Below, piece after piece: positions 37,203 to 46,408 of a DNA stretch of 50,837 bases. The number at the start of each line of letters is the position of its first letter. The first letter of the stretch is position 1. The position numbers and the translations under genes are program-made. The stretch comes from Candidatus Sysuimicrobiota bacterium CSP1-3 (GTDB taxonomy: Bacteria; Sysuimicrobiota; Sysuimicrobiia; Sysuimicrobiales; Humicultoraceae). The stretch lies in contig LDXQ01000004.1 in NCBI GenBank assembly GCA_001443485.1, positions 1-50,837 on the forward strand, in the 5' to 3' direction. A model generated the notes under the pieces. It searched no databases, was not told the DNA's origin, and saw only the letters and a list, made by a program, of their open reading frames with translations.

Positions 37203-38090
37203 CTAGCGGCCGCCACGCAGGCGCGGGTCGAGCACGTCGCGGATACCGTCGCCCAATAGATTGAACCCCAACACCACGAGCGCGATGGCGATCCCGGGGA
37301 AGGTGGAGAGCCACCACTGGCTGGTGATATAGTTGCGTCCTTCCGCGATCATCACGCCCCATTCCGGGGTGGGGGGCTGGGCGCCGAAGCCGATGAACCC
37401 CAATCCCGCGGCCGTCAGGATGATCCCGCCCATGTCCAGACTGACCTGGATGACGACGGGGCTGATCACCCCGGGGAAGATGTGTCGGCCGAGGACGCGC
37501 AGCGAGCTCGCCCCCAGCGCCCGCGCGGCCTCGACGAAGTTCTCCTCGCGCAAGGCCAGCGTGACGCTGCGGGCCAGCCGGGCGTACGCGGGCCAGGCCG
37601 CCAGCGAGATGGCGATGATGACGTTCTCCAGGGTGGGCCTGAGCGCGGCGGCGATGGCCATGGCCAGGATCAACCGGGGGAAGGCCATGAACATGTCGGT
37701 CAGCCGCATCAGCAGGTCATCCACCCGGCCGCGGAAGTAGCCCGAGACGATCCCCAGCGGCGCGCCGATCACTGTGGCGATCATCCCCGTAAGGATGGCG
37801 ATGCGGAGGGAGATCCGGGCGCCGTAAAGGATGCGGCTGAAGACGTCGCGCCCCAGCTGGTCGGTGCCGAAGGGGTAGTCGCCGCTGGGCGCCTCCAGGC
37901 GGCGCGCGATGTTGGTCTGCAGCGGATTGGAGGGCGCGACGACCGGGGCGATGACCGCGATCACCAGAAGCAGCCCGATAATGATGAGGCCGGCCAGAGA
38001 GAGCGGGTTGCGCAGGGTGCGCCGGACGAGTTGCTGTCGGCGGGCCCGCTCCTGGGCCAGGATACGGGCGATGGCGACGTCGCTACTCAT
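37203..38090 (-). CDS. Peptide/nickel-type ABC permease, DppC/OppC type
   Basis: A 295-residue permease. An N-terminal cytoplasmic part precedes a transmembrane helix, the signature segment GTDQLGRDVFSRILYGARIS, and the EAA loop EAARALGASSLRVLGRHIFP. The ATG at 38090 overlaps the DppB-type stop by 8 bp; a longer upstream frame is overlap only. It forms the permease heterodimer with the DppB-type protein. No DppD/DppF ATPases follow. Confidence 0.88.
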   Translation of the reverse strand: MSSDVAIARILAQERARRQQLVRRTLRNPLSLAGLIIIGLLLVIAVIAPVVAPSNPLQTNIARRLEAPSGDYPFGTDQLGRDVFSRILYGARISLRIAILTGMIATVIGAPLGIVSGYFRGRVDDLLMRLTDMFMAFPRLILAMAIAAALRPTLENVIIAISLAAWPAYARLARSVTLALREENFVEAARALGASSLRVLGRHIFPGVISPVVIQVSLDMGGIILTAAGLGFIGFGAQPPTPEWGVMIAEGRNYITSQWWLSTFPGIAIALVVLGFNLLGDGIRDVLDPRLRGGR

Positions 38091-39090
38091 AGCGGATCTT
38101 GGGGTTGAGGAAACCGTAGGCCAGATCGACCACCAGGTTGGCCAGGGAGAAGATGAGGGCAATTAGGATGGTCACGCCCATGATCGCGGCGAAATCCTGC
38201 GAAAGGATCGCGCTCGTGGCGTAGCGTCCCAGCCCCGGCCAGGCGAAGACCGTCTCCGTCAGCACCGCGCCCTCGAGCAGGCCGCCGTAGTAAATACCAA
38301 TGACCGTGATGATCGGCAGCAGGGCGTTCTTCAGAGCGTGCCGCAGAATGACAGTCCGCTCCGCCAGCCCCTTCGCCCGTGCCACCTTGATGTAGTCCTG
38401 CCCCAACACCTCCAGCATGCTGGCCCGCGTGATGCGGGCGATGCCGACCAGGGCGTGTGAGCCGAGGACCAGCGCGGGGAGGACGAGATGACCGAGGGCA
38501 TTCCGCAGGGCCACAAAATCCCTGGCGAGCAGGCTGTCTAGAAGGATCATCCCGGTGACGCTCGGCGGACGAGCGATGAAGATGTCCAGCTGGCCCGGCC
38601 CGGGCAGCACGCCCAGCCGGTAGTAGAAGACCAGCAGCAAGATGAACCCCAGCCAGAAGACGGGCATGGAGAGGCCGATCAACGAGAGGAAGCGGACCGT
38701 GTGGTCGAGCCAGCTCCCGTGGGCGACTGCGGAAATGATTCCCACCGCCAGCCCCGCCAGCGCGCCCAAGATGATTGCCGTCGTGGCCAGTTCGATGGTG
38801 GCCGGGAAGAACTGGCGGAGATCGCTGATCACCGGTCGCTTGGTCGCGATGGAGGTCCCGAGATCACCGCGGACTAGCCGCCCCACGAAGCGAACGAACT
38901 GTTCAGGAATCGGCCGGTCCAGACCCCAGCGGTGCCGGAGATCCTCGATCACGTAGTCCGGGGCCTGCGGTCCCAGGATGGCCGCGATGGGATCGCCGGG
39001 GATGATGTGCGAGAGAAAGAAGACGATGACCAGGACTCCAGAGATGGCGACCAGGGCCAGCAGGAGGCGCCGAACGAGGTAAGCCCACAT
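38083..39090 (-). CDS. Peptide/nickel-type ABC permease, DppB/OppB type
   Basis: A 335-residue permease with the usual start MWAYLVRRLLLALVAISGVL, the family-typical PGDPIAAILG after the first helix, and an EAA-type loop YIKVARAKGLAERTVILRHA. Six transmembrane segments. It starts 42 bp after the binding protein stop. Family assignment is firm; peptides, nickel chelates, sugars or other solutes are all possible. Confidence 0.9.
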   Translation of the reverse strand: MWAYLVRRLLLALVAISGVLVIVFFLSHIIPGDPIAAILGPQAPDYVIEDLRHRWGLDRPIPEQFVRFVGRLVRGDLGTSIATKRPVISDLRQFFPATIELATTAIILGALAGLAVGIISAVAHGSWLDHTVRFLSLIGLSMPVFWLGFILLLVFYYRLGVLPGPGQLDIFIARPPSVTGMILLDSLLARDFVALRNALGHLVLPALVLGSHALVGIARITRASMLEVLGQDYIKVARAKGLAERTVILRHALKNALLPIITVIGIYYGGLLEGAVLTETVFAWPGLGRYATSAILSQDFAAIMGVTILIALIFSLANLVVDLAYGFLNPKIRYE

Positions 39091-39132
39091 TGCTGTTGGA
39101 GGGGGACGGCCGCCCGTCCCCCTCCGGAATCA

Positions 39133-40695
39133 CTACTCCTTCACGACTCCCCACATTCCGTATGTCACAGACAGAGGCGAAGGGTCCAGACCCTTGACGT
39201 TGGCCCGCATGGCCAGGAGGCGCAAGGGGTAGCCGATGATTACGTACGGGCCCTCGTCCAGGACGACTTTCTGGATCTGCCTGTACATGGCGTCTCGCTT
39301 AGCCCGGTCGAGTTCCTGGACGGCCTGCTGCACCGTCCGCTTGATCGGGTGGTCCCACTGGTTGCGGTAGGCCAGCACTCGCGCATCGAAGTCGGCGAGG
39401 GCCGTCGCCAGGTTGTCCGGGTCGGGGTAGTCCGCGCCCCAGCGGGCGATGACCATCTGGTGCGTGCGGGCGCGGTAGGCGGCCAGGATGTCGGCAGACC
39501 GGAGCACCTTCACCTCCACCTCGATGCCGATCTGTGCCAGATCTTCCTTGATCTTGGCCGCGATGTCGGGCAGCGGCGGGTCGGGCACGGTCAGCAACTC
39601 GGCCTTAAAGCCTCGCTCGAACCCGGCTTCCCGCATCAGGGCGCGCGCCCGGTCGAGGTTCTTGCTGTACGGTCGGTCGGGCAGGTGGCCAAACATACGC
39701 GCTGGGACGATCGTCTGGCCGATGTCGATCTGATCCTCAAAGATTCTCCGGAAGGCGGTGTAGTCGATGGCCCACTTCACCGCGTTGCGCACCTGCACCC
39801 TGGAGAAGGGCTCGTAGCCGACGTTCATGGCCAGGTAGCGCAGGGCGAATTGAGGGCTGGTCTTCACGACCAGGCCGGCCTCCTTCGCCGCCTGGACAAA
39901 CTGCGCCGGCAGCAGGTCGGTGACCATGTCGACGTCGCCGCGCTGCAGCGCCAGCAACTGCGCCGTTGGCTCGGGGATGTCCTGGACGAAGATACGGCCC
40001 ATACGAGGACGCCCGCCCCAGTAGTCGTCGAAGGCCACGAGTTCAATCACCGCGTTGCGCGTCCACCGCCGCAGGACGTAGGGTCCGGAGCCGGCATCAT
40101 TCTCGGCCACCCACTTGTTGGCCAGCGGGTCGCTCGCCGTCGCGTTCTTCTGCACGAGGGCCGGATCGACCGCGGAGGCCACAGGGTTGGACAACACACA
40201 CGTCATCAAGATCTCGGGCATGACCTGGTTGAAGGTGATGCGCACCTGGTTAGCGCTGATGGCGACGACATCTTCGGGATTCTTGATGAACCCGGTCAGG
40301 ATAAACGCGGGCTGCAGTTTTAGCCGCATCGCCCGCCGCAGCGAGAATTCCACCGCCTTGGCGTCCACTGCGTTGCCGCTGTGAAACTTCACCCCCGACC
40401 GCAGGGTGAACGTGTACGCCTTGCCGTCGGCTGAAACTGTCCACGATGTGGCCAGCCCAGGAACCGCGCGGGTAAAGTCACGGCTGAACTCGACGAGCGT
40501 CTCATAGAGGTGCTCGTCGATCCAGGTGGATGTGAGTTCGAACGCTTCCGCCGGGTCGAGGCTCACCACGTCGCCGATGATCCGGCCGATGACCAGGACG
40601 TTCTGCGGGACACGACCGGGCGCGCCGCCCGCCGTAGCGGGCAGCAGTGCCAGAACCACCAGCAGGAGCAGGGCTAGGTAATGCCTGCCGCGCAT
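39133..40695 (-). CDS. Family 5 extracellular solute-binding protein (peptide type)
   Basis: A 520-residue exported binding protein. A Sec signal (residues 1-25, MRGRHYLALLLLVVLALLP) precedes the mature part, with the SBP_bac_5 pattern LDPAEAFELTSTWIDEHLYE, SWTVSADGKAYTFTLRSGVK and KFHSGNAVDAKAV. Two ATGs compete: 40701 and 40695. GGGAGG abuts the first, leaving no spacing, while the second has the normal six bases, so I chose 40695. It leads the importer operon. Confidence 0.9.
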   Translation of the reverse strand: MRGRHYLALLLLVVLALLPATAGGAPGRVPQNVLVIGRIIGDVVSLDPAEAFELTSTWIDEHLYETLVEFSRDFTRAVPGLATSWTVSADGKAYTFTLRSGVKFHSGNAVDAKAVEFSLRRAMRLKLQPAFILTGFIKNPEDVVAISANQVRITFNQVMPEILMTCVLSNPVASAVDPALVQKNATASDPLANKWVAENDAGSGPYVLRRWTRNAVIELVAFDDYWGGRPRMGRIFVQDIPEPTAQLLALQRGDVDMVTDLLPAQFVQAAKEAGLVVKTSPQFALRYLAMNVGYEPFSRVQVRNAVKWAIDYTAFRRIFEDQIDIGQTIVPARMFGHLPDRPYSKNLDRARALMREAGFERGFKAELLTVPDPPLPDIAAKIKEDLAQIGIEVEVKVLRSADILAAYRARTHQMVIARWGADYPDPDNLATALADFDARVLAYRNQWDHPIKRTVQQAVQELDRAKRDAMYRQIQKVVLDEGPYVIIGYPLRLLAMRANVKGLDPSPLSVTYGMWGVVKE

Positions 40696-40809
40696 ACTCA
40701 TCCTCCCTCTGTTCTGAATGGAACAGCTGTGGTGTGCCTTCGGCCCGGCGGCCGGGTCTACCTGCCGTTGGCGCGGGCCCAGGAAGTCGGCGGGCGGTCG
40801 GCCCGCATC

Positions 40810-41502
40810 TCAGTGCAGGCTGTGGGCGGTGACGGGTTTCTTCACGCCCTTCAGTTCCAGGATCCGCTGCGGGGCGTGGGGGAAGGCGGGGGTGACCTTC
40901 TCATAGACATCGTGGGTGACCAGGATCTCTCCGGCGGCCGCCTGCCCCTGCAGCCGGGCGGCGATGTTCACGACGTCCCCGATGACCGTGTAGTCCTTGG
41001 GATCGGAGGACCCGACGGTGCCGACCATGGCGAAGCCTGTGGTGATGCCGATGCCCACCCCCACCGGCTCGGGGAGGTTCCACCCTTCGTTCAGGTGGGT
41101 CACGGCGTGCAGGATCTCCCGCGCGCTGGCCACCGCCCGCGCCGGGTGATCCTCGTGCTGGATCGGCTGGTTGAAGAACGCCATCACCGCGTCGCCGATG
41201 AAGTGGTCCACGAGGGCGTCCTCGCTGAAGAGGATGTCGCTGACCGTGCGAAAGTACTCGTCCAGCAGTTCTTTGGTGCGCATCGGGCCGAGTACGGTCG
41301 TCAGTTCGGTGAAGCCGCGGATATCGGCAAACAAGACTGTGATCTCGGCGATCTCGCCTTTGATCGCTTTGAGGCTGCAGATGTTGCACATGTTGGGGTT
41401 CTTGGGATAGCGCCGCACGCCGCGGAGCACGCGGGGCGGGATGGCGCGAATCCCGGACAGGGGTGTGCCGCAGACCTTGCAGACCGGGGAGAGTTCAGCC
41501 AC
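40810..41502 (-). CDS. Class III nucleotidyl cyclase with cysteine knuckle
   Basis: A 230-residue protein from GTG at 41502 with GAGG nine bases upstream. An N-terminal CKVCG and later CNIC suggest a small zinc site. The cyclase homology domain follows: LFADIRGFTELT with the first metal Asp, DHFIGDAVMAFF with the second, and VIGDVVNIAARLQ with the catalytic Asn and Arg. At the position where adenylate cyclases usually have Lys (DKFIGD) this one has His. Substrate may thus differ, or activity be low. The divergent oxidoreductase begins 110 bp away. Confidence 0.82.
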   Translation of the reverse strand: MAELSPVCKVCGTPLSGIRAIPPRVLRGVRRYPKNPNMCNICSLKAIKGEIAEITVLFADIRGFTELTTVLGPMRTKELLDEYFRTVSDILFSEDALVDHFIGDAVMAFFNQPIQHEDHPARAVASAREILHAVTHLNEGWNLPEPVGVGIGITTGFAMVGTVGSSDPKDYTVIGDVVNIAARLQGQAAAGEILVTHDVYEKVTPAFPHAPQRILELKGVKKPVTAHSLH

Positions 41503-41611
41503 GATGAGGCACCTCTGAGTACGTGGCTCTTCGCCGGGTCGCGCGCCGAACCCTGCGCAAGGAGTCGCCGCGGGCGGCGTCAAAGGAACGGCGCACGTCC
41601 CGGAGGTCGGC

Positions 41612-42736
41612 ATGCCGGACTTTGATGTCATCATCGTCGGCGCGCGTGTCGCCGGCAGCCTGACCGCGGCGCTGCTGGGCGAGCGGGGGTGGCGCGTGCT
41701 GCTGCTGGACCGGGCTACCTTCCCCAGCGATACATTGTCCACTCACTTCTTCCGCGAGCCCGCCATGCTGGCGTTCCGCCGCGCGGGCGTCTGGGATGAC
41801 GTGCAGGCGGTGGGCGCCCCGTTGCTCGTCAACATGTTTAACGATGTCGACGGCGTGACCTTTACCGAGCCGGTGGAGGCGCAGCAGGGCTTCAACTACG
41901 TCCTTTGCATCCGCCGCGTCGTCCTGGACGAGATCCTGGTGCGCCGGGCCCGGCGGGAGCCCTCCGTCACGCTGCTGGAGGGGGCGGCGGTGCGCGCGCT
42001 GCTGCGCGAGGGGTCGCGGGTGGCCGGCGTCCAGTTCACGCACAGCGATCGGGAGCAGGAGGCCACGGCCCGGGTCGTGGTCGGCGCCGATGGATTCCGA
42101 TCTGTCGTCGCGCGCACTGTCGAACCGCCGGTGGAGCACAGCGCGCGGGTGCACCGGGCGATGTATTATGGGTACTTCGCGAGCCTCGGCCCGATGGAGC
42201 CTCCGGCGGCGGAGCATCACTTCCGAGGGAACGAACTCGTCTACGTCATTCCCTGCGACGGTGGACTCACGCTCCTGGCGATCACCGTGCCGATCGCGGA
42301 GTTCCCCGCTTGGAAGCAGGATGGGCGGCGACTCTTCCTGGAACGGCTGCGCGCCCGGCCGCACCTGGCCCCGCGCCTGGAGCGGGCGGAGTGGGTGGGC
42401 AGACTGTACGGCGCGGGCGACATCCCCTGCTTCATGCGGGTCCCCTCCGGTCAGGGGTGGGTGCTGGTGGGCGATGCGGGGTTGATCATGGACCCCTGGC
42501 ACGCCCGCGGCATCGAGCAGGCCTCCAATCATGCCGTCTTTCTGGCGGACGCGCTGCACCGGTGGCTCGCCGGCGAAGCCTCGTGGGAGACCGCGATGGC
42601 GGAATACCACGCCGCCCGCAACGCCTTCTCCGAGAAGCCCTACCGGCGCACCTACACCAACGCGCCGGATTTCCGGCCCATGCTCCGCGCGGCCCTGCAA
42701 CGGCGCGGGCTGCTCCCCGCCTCCGCGGGCGCATGA
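41612..42736 (+). CDS. FAD-dependent oxidoreductase, PHBH/geranylgeranyl-reductase-like
   Basis: A 374-residue flavoprotein. The dinucleotide motif VIIVGARVAGSLTAALL is near residues 6-22, followed by acidic RVLLLDRA. A conserved ADGFRSVVA lies mid-protein, and GWVLVGDAGLIMDPWHARGIEQA, the GD motif for the FAD ribityl, is near the C-terminal third. Aromatic hydroxylase- and reductase-like members share this layout. GGAGG precedes ATG. The stop overlaps the epimerase start (ATGA). Substrate unknown. Confidence 0.82.
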   Translation: MPDFDVIIVGARVAGSLTAALLGERGWRVLLLDRATFPSDTLSTHFFREPAMLAFRRAGVWDDVQAVGAPLLVNMFNDVDGVTFTEPVEAQQGFNYVLCIRRVVLDEILVRRARREPSVTLLEGAAVRALLREGSRVAGVQFTHSDREQEATARVVVGADGFRSVVARTVEPPVEHSARVHRAMYYGYFASLGPMEPPAAEHHFRGNELVYVIPCDGGLTLLAITVPIAEFPAWKQDGRRLFLERLRARPHLAPRLERAEWVGRLYGAGDIPCFMRVPSGQGWVLVGDAGLIMDPWHARGIEQASNHAVFLADALHRWLAGEASWETAMAEYHAARNAFSEKPYRRTYTNAPDFRPMLRAALQRRGLLPASAGA

Positions 42737-43649
42737 GCGCGCGGCCGTTCCAGCCCCTGACCATCCTGATCTCCGGCTCGCGGGGGCACCTGGGCTCTGC
42801 GCTCATTCCGCTGCTGGAGAGCCGGGGCCATCGCATCAGGCGTCTGGTGCGCGCCCGCGTCCCGCTGGCCCCGATCAGGTGGCCTGGGATCCCGCGGCCG
42901 GCGCCATCGACGCGGCGGCCCTGGAAGGCATTGACGCGGCAATCAACCTGATCGGGGAGCGCATCGCCGCCGTGCGCTGGACGCGGGCGAAGAAAACCCG
43001 CCTCTACACGAGTCGGATTGTAGGCACGCGACTCCTCGCGGAGACGCTCGCCGGCCTGCCACGCCGCCCGCGCGTGTTCCTGTCCGCCTCGGCCGTCGGT
43101 TACTACGGAAGTCGCGGGGACGAGGTGCTGACCGAGGAGAGCCCGCCGGGCGACACCTACCTGGCCCGCCTCTGCCGGGACTGGGAGGGGGCGGCCGATC
43201 CCGCCCGCCGCGCCGGGATCCGTGTGGTCCACCTCCGCAACGCCAACGTGCTGGACGCGCATCGCGGCTTCCTGACTCCGCTGCTGCCGCTCTTCCGCTT
43301 CGGCCTGGGTGGGCGATTGGGCAGCGGACGGCAGTACTTCTCCTGGATCGCCGTCGATGACTGGGTGGAGGCCGCTTACCACGTCCTCACGACGGAGAGG
43401 CTGGCCGGACCCGTGAACATGGCGGCCCCGCAGGCGGTGACCAACGCCGAATTCACGCGGACCCTGGCCCGGGTGCTGCGCCGTCCCGCACTCTTCGCCG
43501 CGCCGGCGTCCGCGATGCGCCTGGTGATGGGGGAACTGGCCGACGAACTGCTGGTCAGCGAACGCGTCTCTCCGGCCAGACTCCTGGCGTCGGGGTTCAC
43601 CTTCCACTATCCTGCGTTGGAAGACGCGCTGCGCCATCTCTTGGGGTGA
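42733..43649 (+). pseudogene. TIGR01777-type NAD(P)-epimerase, frameshifted
   Basis: An extended SDR resembling SDR39U1/YfcH. The first part, from the ATG overlapping the oxidoreductase stop, reads LTILISGSRGHLGSALIPLL and runs to about 42860. The rest lies in another frame: VAWDPAAGAIDAAALEGIDA, INLIGE, SASAVGYYGSRGDE (the catalytic-type YYG) and FSWIAVDDWVEA, ending at 43649. Adding one base near 42857 would join them as RRLVRAR-x-PAGPDQVAWDP. A real loss-of-function mutation or a sequencing error is possible; the remaining sequence looks well kept, which favours an error or a very recent event. Confidence 0.8.
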
Positions 43650-43658
43650 GGGGAGACG

Positions 43659-44171
43659 ATGAATCCGGTTCGCGCCTACGACTACCTGATGCTGGCCCGG
43701 GCGAAACTCTTCGACTGGATCCGCCCGCTGAGTCAGGAGCGGTACACGCAGGAGTTCCCCTTCGGCCTGCACACCCTGCGGGCGACGATGGTTGAGATCG
43801 CCGGGGGCGAGTGGATCTATGCGCGGAGACTGCGCGGCGAGTCAATTCCGCCGGAGGCGGAGTGGCCGATCAGCGAGGAGCGCCGGCCCACGTTCGCGGA
43901 TCTGGAGCCGATCTGGCGCGACCAGGCGCCGCGCACGCGGGCGTTGCTGGCGGAGGTCCGCGACTGGGACCAGGTGATCGAGTACCGGGTGCAGCGGCCG
44001 GACAAGACGATCGTGGTCACGGCGACCGCAGCCGACATCGCCACCCAGTTGTGCTTCCACGAGATCCACCACCGGGCGCAGGCGATGGCGATGCTGCGCC
44101 AACTGGGCGTGCCCGCCCAGGACCTCGACTACTCTCTTCTGATGTACCGGCGGCGCGAGGAGCCCGCCTAA
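43659..44171 (+). CDS. DinB-family protein
   Basis: A 170-residue four-helix-bundle protein of the DinB/YfiT family. The putative metal histidines appear in FGLHTLRATM (about residue 29) and FHEIHHRAQ (about 128-136), the typical HxxxH-like cluster. DinB-like proteins bind zinc or nickel, and some are thiol-dependent transferases. GGGGAG precedes ATG 43659, 9 bp after the epimerase stop, so it probably shares a transcript. Confidence 0.8.
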   Translation: MNPVRAYDYLMLARAKLFDWIRPLSQERYTQEFPFGLHTLRATMVEIAGGEWIYARRLRGESIPPEAEWPISEERRPTFADLEPIWRDQAPRTRALLAEVRDWDQVIEYRVQRPDKTIVVTATAADIATQLCFHEIHHRAQAMAMLRQLGVPAQDLDYSLLMYRRREEPA

Positions 44172-44233
44172 CCCGCTCCCGCCCGGGCCGGTTCGCGACT
44201 GGCCGCGTCTGCCTTTGGGCAGAACAATCGCTG

Positions 44234-46405
44234 GTGGAACCAAAGTCTGCCCGGCCCCCCGACTGGGTCAGCCAGGTCGCGTCTCTTGTGACGCTGGCCG
44301 TGGCCTTTTACTACCTGACGTGGCGCCTGCTCTTCACGTTCAACAAGGCGGCCCTCTGGCTGGCCATCCCCGTATGGGCGGCAGAACTGTATGGGGTGAT
44401 CGCCGGCACGCTGTTCTTCTTCATGGTCTGGCACCCTACGCGGCGACAGTCCCCGCCGGTATCGCCCGGGCTGTCCGTTGACATCCTGATCCCCACGAAG
44501 GACGAGCCTGTCTGGATGGTGCGCCGCGCCATCCTGGGGGCGCTGGCCATGCGCTACCCGCACGGCACCTACGTGCTCGACGACGGCAACCGTCCGGAGA
44601 TCGCCCAACTGGCCCGCGAGTTGGGCTGCAGCTTCCTGGCGGAGGAGCACGTTCAGGGCAAGGCGGAGAACCTGAACAATGCGCTGTGGCAGAGCAGCGC
44701 GGAGTTCATCGCCGTCTTCGACGCCGACCACGTCCCCGTTCCCGAGTTCCTCGAGCGTACGCTGAGCTACTTCACCGACGAGCGCGTGGCCTTCGTCCAG
44801 ACCTCCCAGGACTTCTACAACGTGGACTCCTACCAGCACCGCTTCGACGTGGAGTCGCGGCGGACGTGGCACGACCAGACCCTCTTCTTCCGCGTGATCC
44901 AGCCGGGGAAGGACTACCGGAACGCGGCGGTCTTCTCCGGATCGTGCGCCGTGTTTCGCCGCCGCGCCCTGGAGGATGTCGGTGGCTTCGCCCCGGAGAC
45001 GGTGGCGGAGGACCTGCACACCTCCATCCGGCTGCACGCGCGTGGGTGGAAGTCCGTCTACCATAACGAGATCCTGGCCTATGGTCTGGCCCCGGTGACC
45101 GCAGGACCCTACCATGCGCAGCGCCTGCGCTGGGGTCGGGGCGCGATGCAGGTCTTCCGCTATGCCAACCCGCTGACCCTGCCCGGCCTCACCCTCGCGC
45201 AGCGCCTCAACTACCTGGCGACAATGGGGGCGTACTTCGACGGGTTTCAGAAACTCGTCTTCTACGTGACGCCGGCGGTCTATCTCTTCGCCGGGATCCT
45301 GCCGGTCAACACGCTGGACTACGCCTTCGTCGCCCGCTTCGGTCTGACATACGGCCTGCTGCTGATCGCCTACAAACTCGCCTGCCGCGGCCACGGCATG
45401 GCGCTGCTGAACGAGCACTACAACATGGTGCGGTTCTACACGTATATCAAGAGTACGGCCGCGCTCGTCCTGGGGCGCCGCGGGCCGGAGGAGTTCCGGC
45501 CGCCGGTGGCGCCGGACCGCCGGCCATGGCGCGTGCTGGTCCCCGTCCTGCTGGTCTTCGCCATCAACGATGTCGGCGTCTACGCGGGGACGGTGCGCTT
45601 CGTCCTGGGCCAGGATCCCAATCCGCTGGGGTATGTGGGCAGCATCTTCTGGGCCACCTGGCATGTCTGGCTGGCCATCTGGGCGATATGGTTCGCCCTG
45701 AAAAAGGTAGAGCGGCGCACGGTCTACCGCGTCCCCGTGGCGGTGCCGGTGCGGTACGCCAGCGAGGAGGGGGATACCGGCATCGGCGTCCTGGTGGACA
45801 TCCACGAGGAGGGCGCGGGGCTGCTCGTCCCCCACGCGCCATTTGAGGCGCACCGGGTCTGGGTGCAGTTCCTCTGGTTCGACGACCGCGTCGGCCTGGA
45901 CGGCGAGGTGGTCTTCCAGCGCGAGACCCCCAATGGGCTGCACGTGGGATTGAAACTCCGCGGCCTGCACCCGGAGACCCGCGACTTCCTGGCCACGTTC
46001 GTCATCCTGTTTGCGCAGCGCAAGTTCGTGGAAGAGATGGGGCGCCCGATGGACCCGCTGGGCGCGGCGGCCTGGCAGCGCGAACGGCGGCGCGCGCCGC
46101 GCCGGCGCTGGCACCTGCCGGTGCGCATCGACATGGACGGCCGCGAGATGTGGGGCGTAACTCAGGATGTGAGTGACAGAGGCTCGTTGGTGCTCTTCCC
46201 GCGGCCGCTGCCCGAGGGACTCACCTTCCGCCTGGCCGCATGGACGAGCCGGGTCGCCCACGAGGCCACGGTCGTGCACAGCGAGACGATCGACTTGCCG
46301 CCCTACACCCTCTACCGCGCCGGCCTCAGCATTACCCCTGCGCCGGTGTCTGACCCGGTCCGGCCCGTCCGCCCGGCGCGCCGCCGCGTCCGCGCCCGCG
46401 CGTAG
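44234..46405 (+). CDS. Cellulose-synthase-like glycosyltransferase 2 with two PilZ-like domains
   Basis: A 723-residue inner-membrane GT2. Two N-terminal transmembrane segments (about 15-66) precede the catalytic domain with DILIPTKDEP, LDDGN, DADH at 163-166, AEDLHTS (259-264) and QRLRW at 296-300, the processive-synthase signature. Further transmembrane helices follow. Two tandem PilZ-like segments follow: YRVPVAVPVRY ... DIHEEGAGL, then RRRWHLPVRI ... QDVSDRGS. PilZ binds cyclic di-GMP in BcsA. No start with a good ribosome site is visible; GTG at 44234 is my choice, GTG at 44288 is an alternative. No partner bcsB or export gene is adjacent. Polymer unknown. Confidence 0.78.
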   Translation: MEPKSARPPDWVSQVASLVTLAVAFYYLTWRLLFTFNKAALWLAIPVWAAELYGVIAGTLFFFMVWHPTRRQSPPVSPGLSVDILIPTKDEPVWMVRRAILGALAMRYPHGTYVLDDGNRPEIAQLARELGCSFLAEEHVQGKAENLNNALWQSSAEFIAVFDADHVPVPEFLERTLSYFTDERVAFVQTSQDFYNVDSYQHRFDVESRRTWHDQTLFFRVIQPGKDYRNAAVFSGSCAVFRRRALEDVGGFAPETVAEDLHTSIRLHARGWKSVYHNEILAYGLAPVTAGPYHAQRLRWGRGAMQVFRYANPLTLPGLTLAQRLNYLATMGAYFDGFQKLVFYVTPAVYLFAGILPVNTLDYAFVARFGLTYGLLLIAYKLACRGHGMALLNEHYNMVRFYTYIKSTAALVLGRRGPEEFRPPVAPDRRPWRVLVPVLLVFAINDVGVYAGTVRFVLGQDPNPLGYVGSIFWATWHVWLAIWAIWFALKKVERRTVYRVPVAVPVRYASEEGDTGIGVLVDIHEEGAGLLVPHAPFEAHRVWVQFLWFDDRVGLDGEVVFQRETPNGLHVGLKLRGLHPETRDFLATFVILFAQRKFVEEMGRPMDPLGAAAWQRERRRAPRRRWHLPVRIDMDGREMWGVTQDVSDRGSLVLFPRPLPEGLTFRLAAWTSRVAHEATVVHSETIDLPPYTLYRAGLSITPAPVSDPVRPVRPARRRVRARA

Positions 46406-46408
46406 ACT

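Noticed and set aside
38932-40323. A 463-codon plus-strand frame opposite the peptide importer
   Set aside because: Shadow of the binding protein and permease, whose signal peptide and motifs are clear on the minus strand.
44168-46279. A 703-codon open frame antisense to the glycosyltransferase
   Set aside because: It mirrors the codon periodicity of the plus-strand gene, lacks domains and is proline/arginine/histidine-rich, as expected of high-GC shadow frames.
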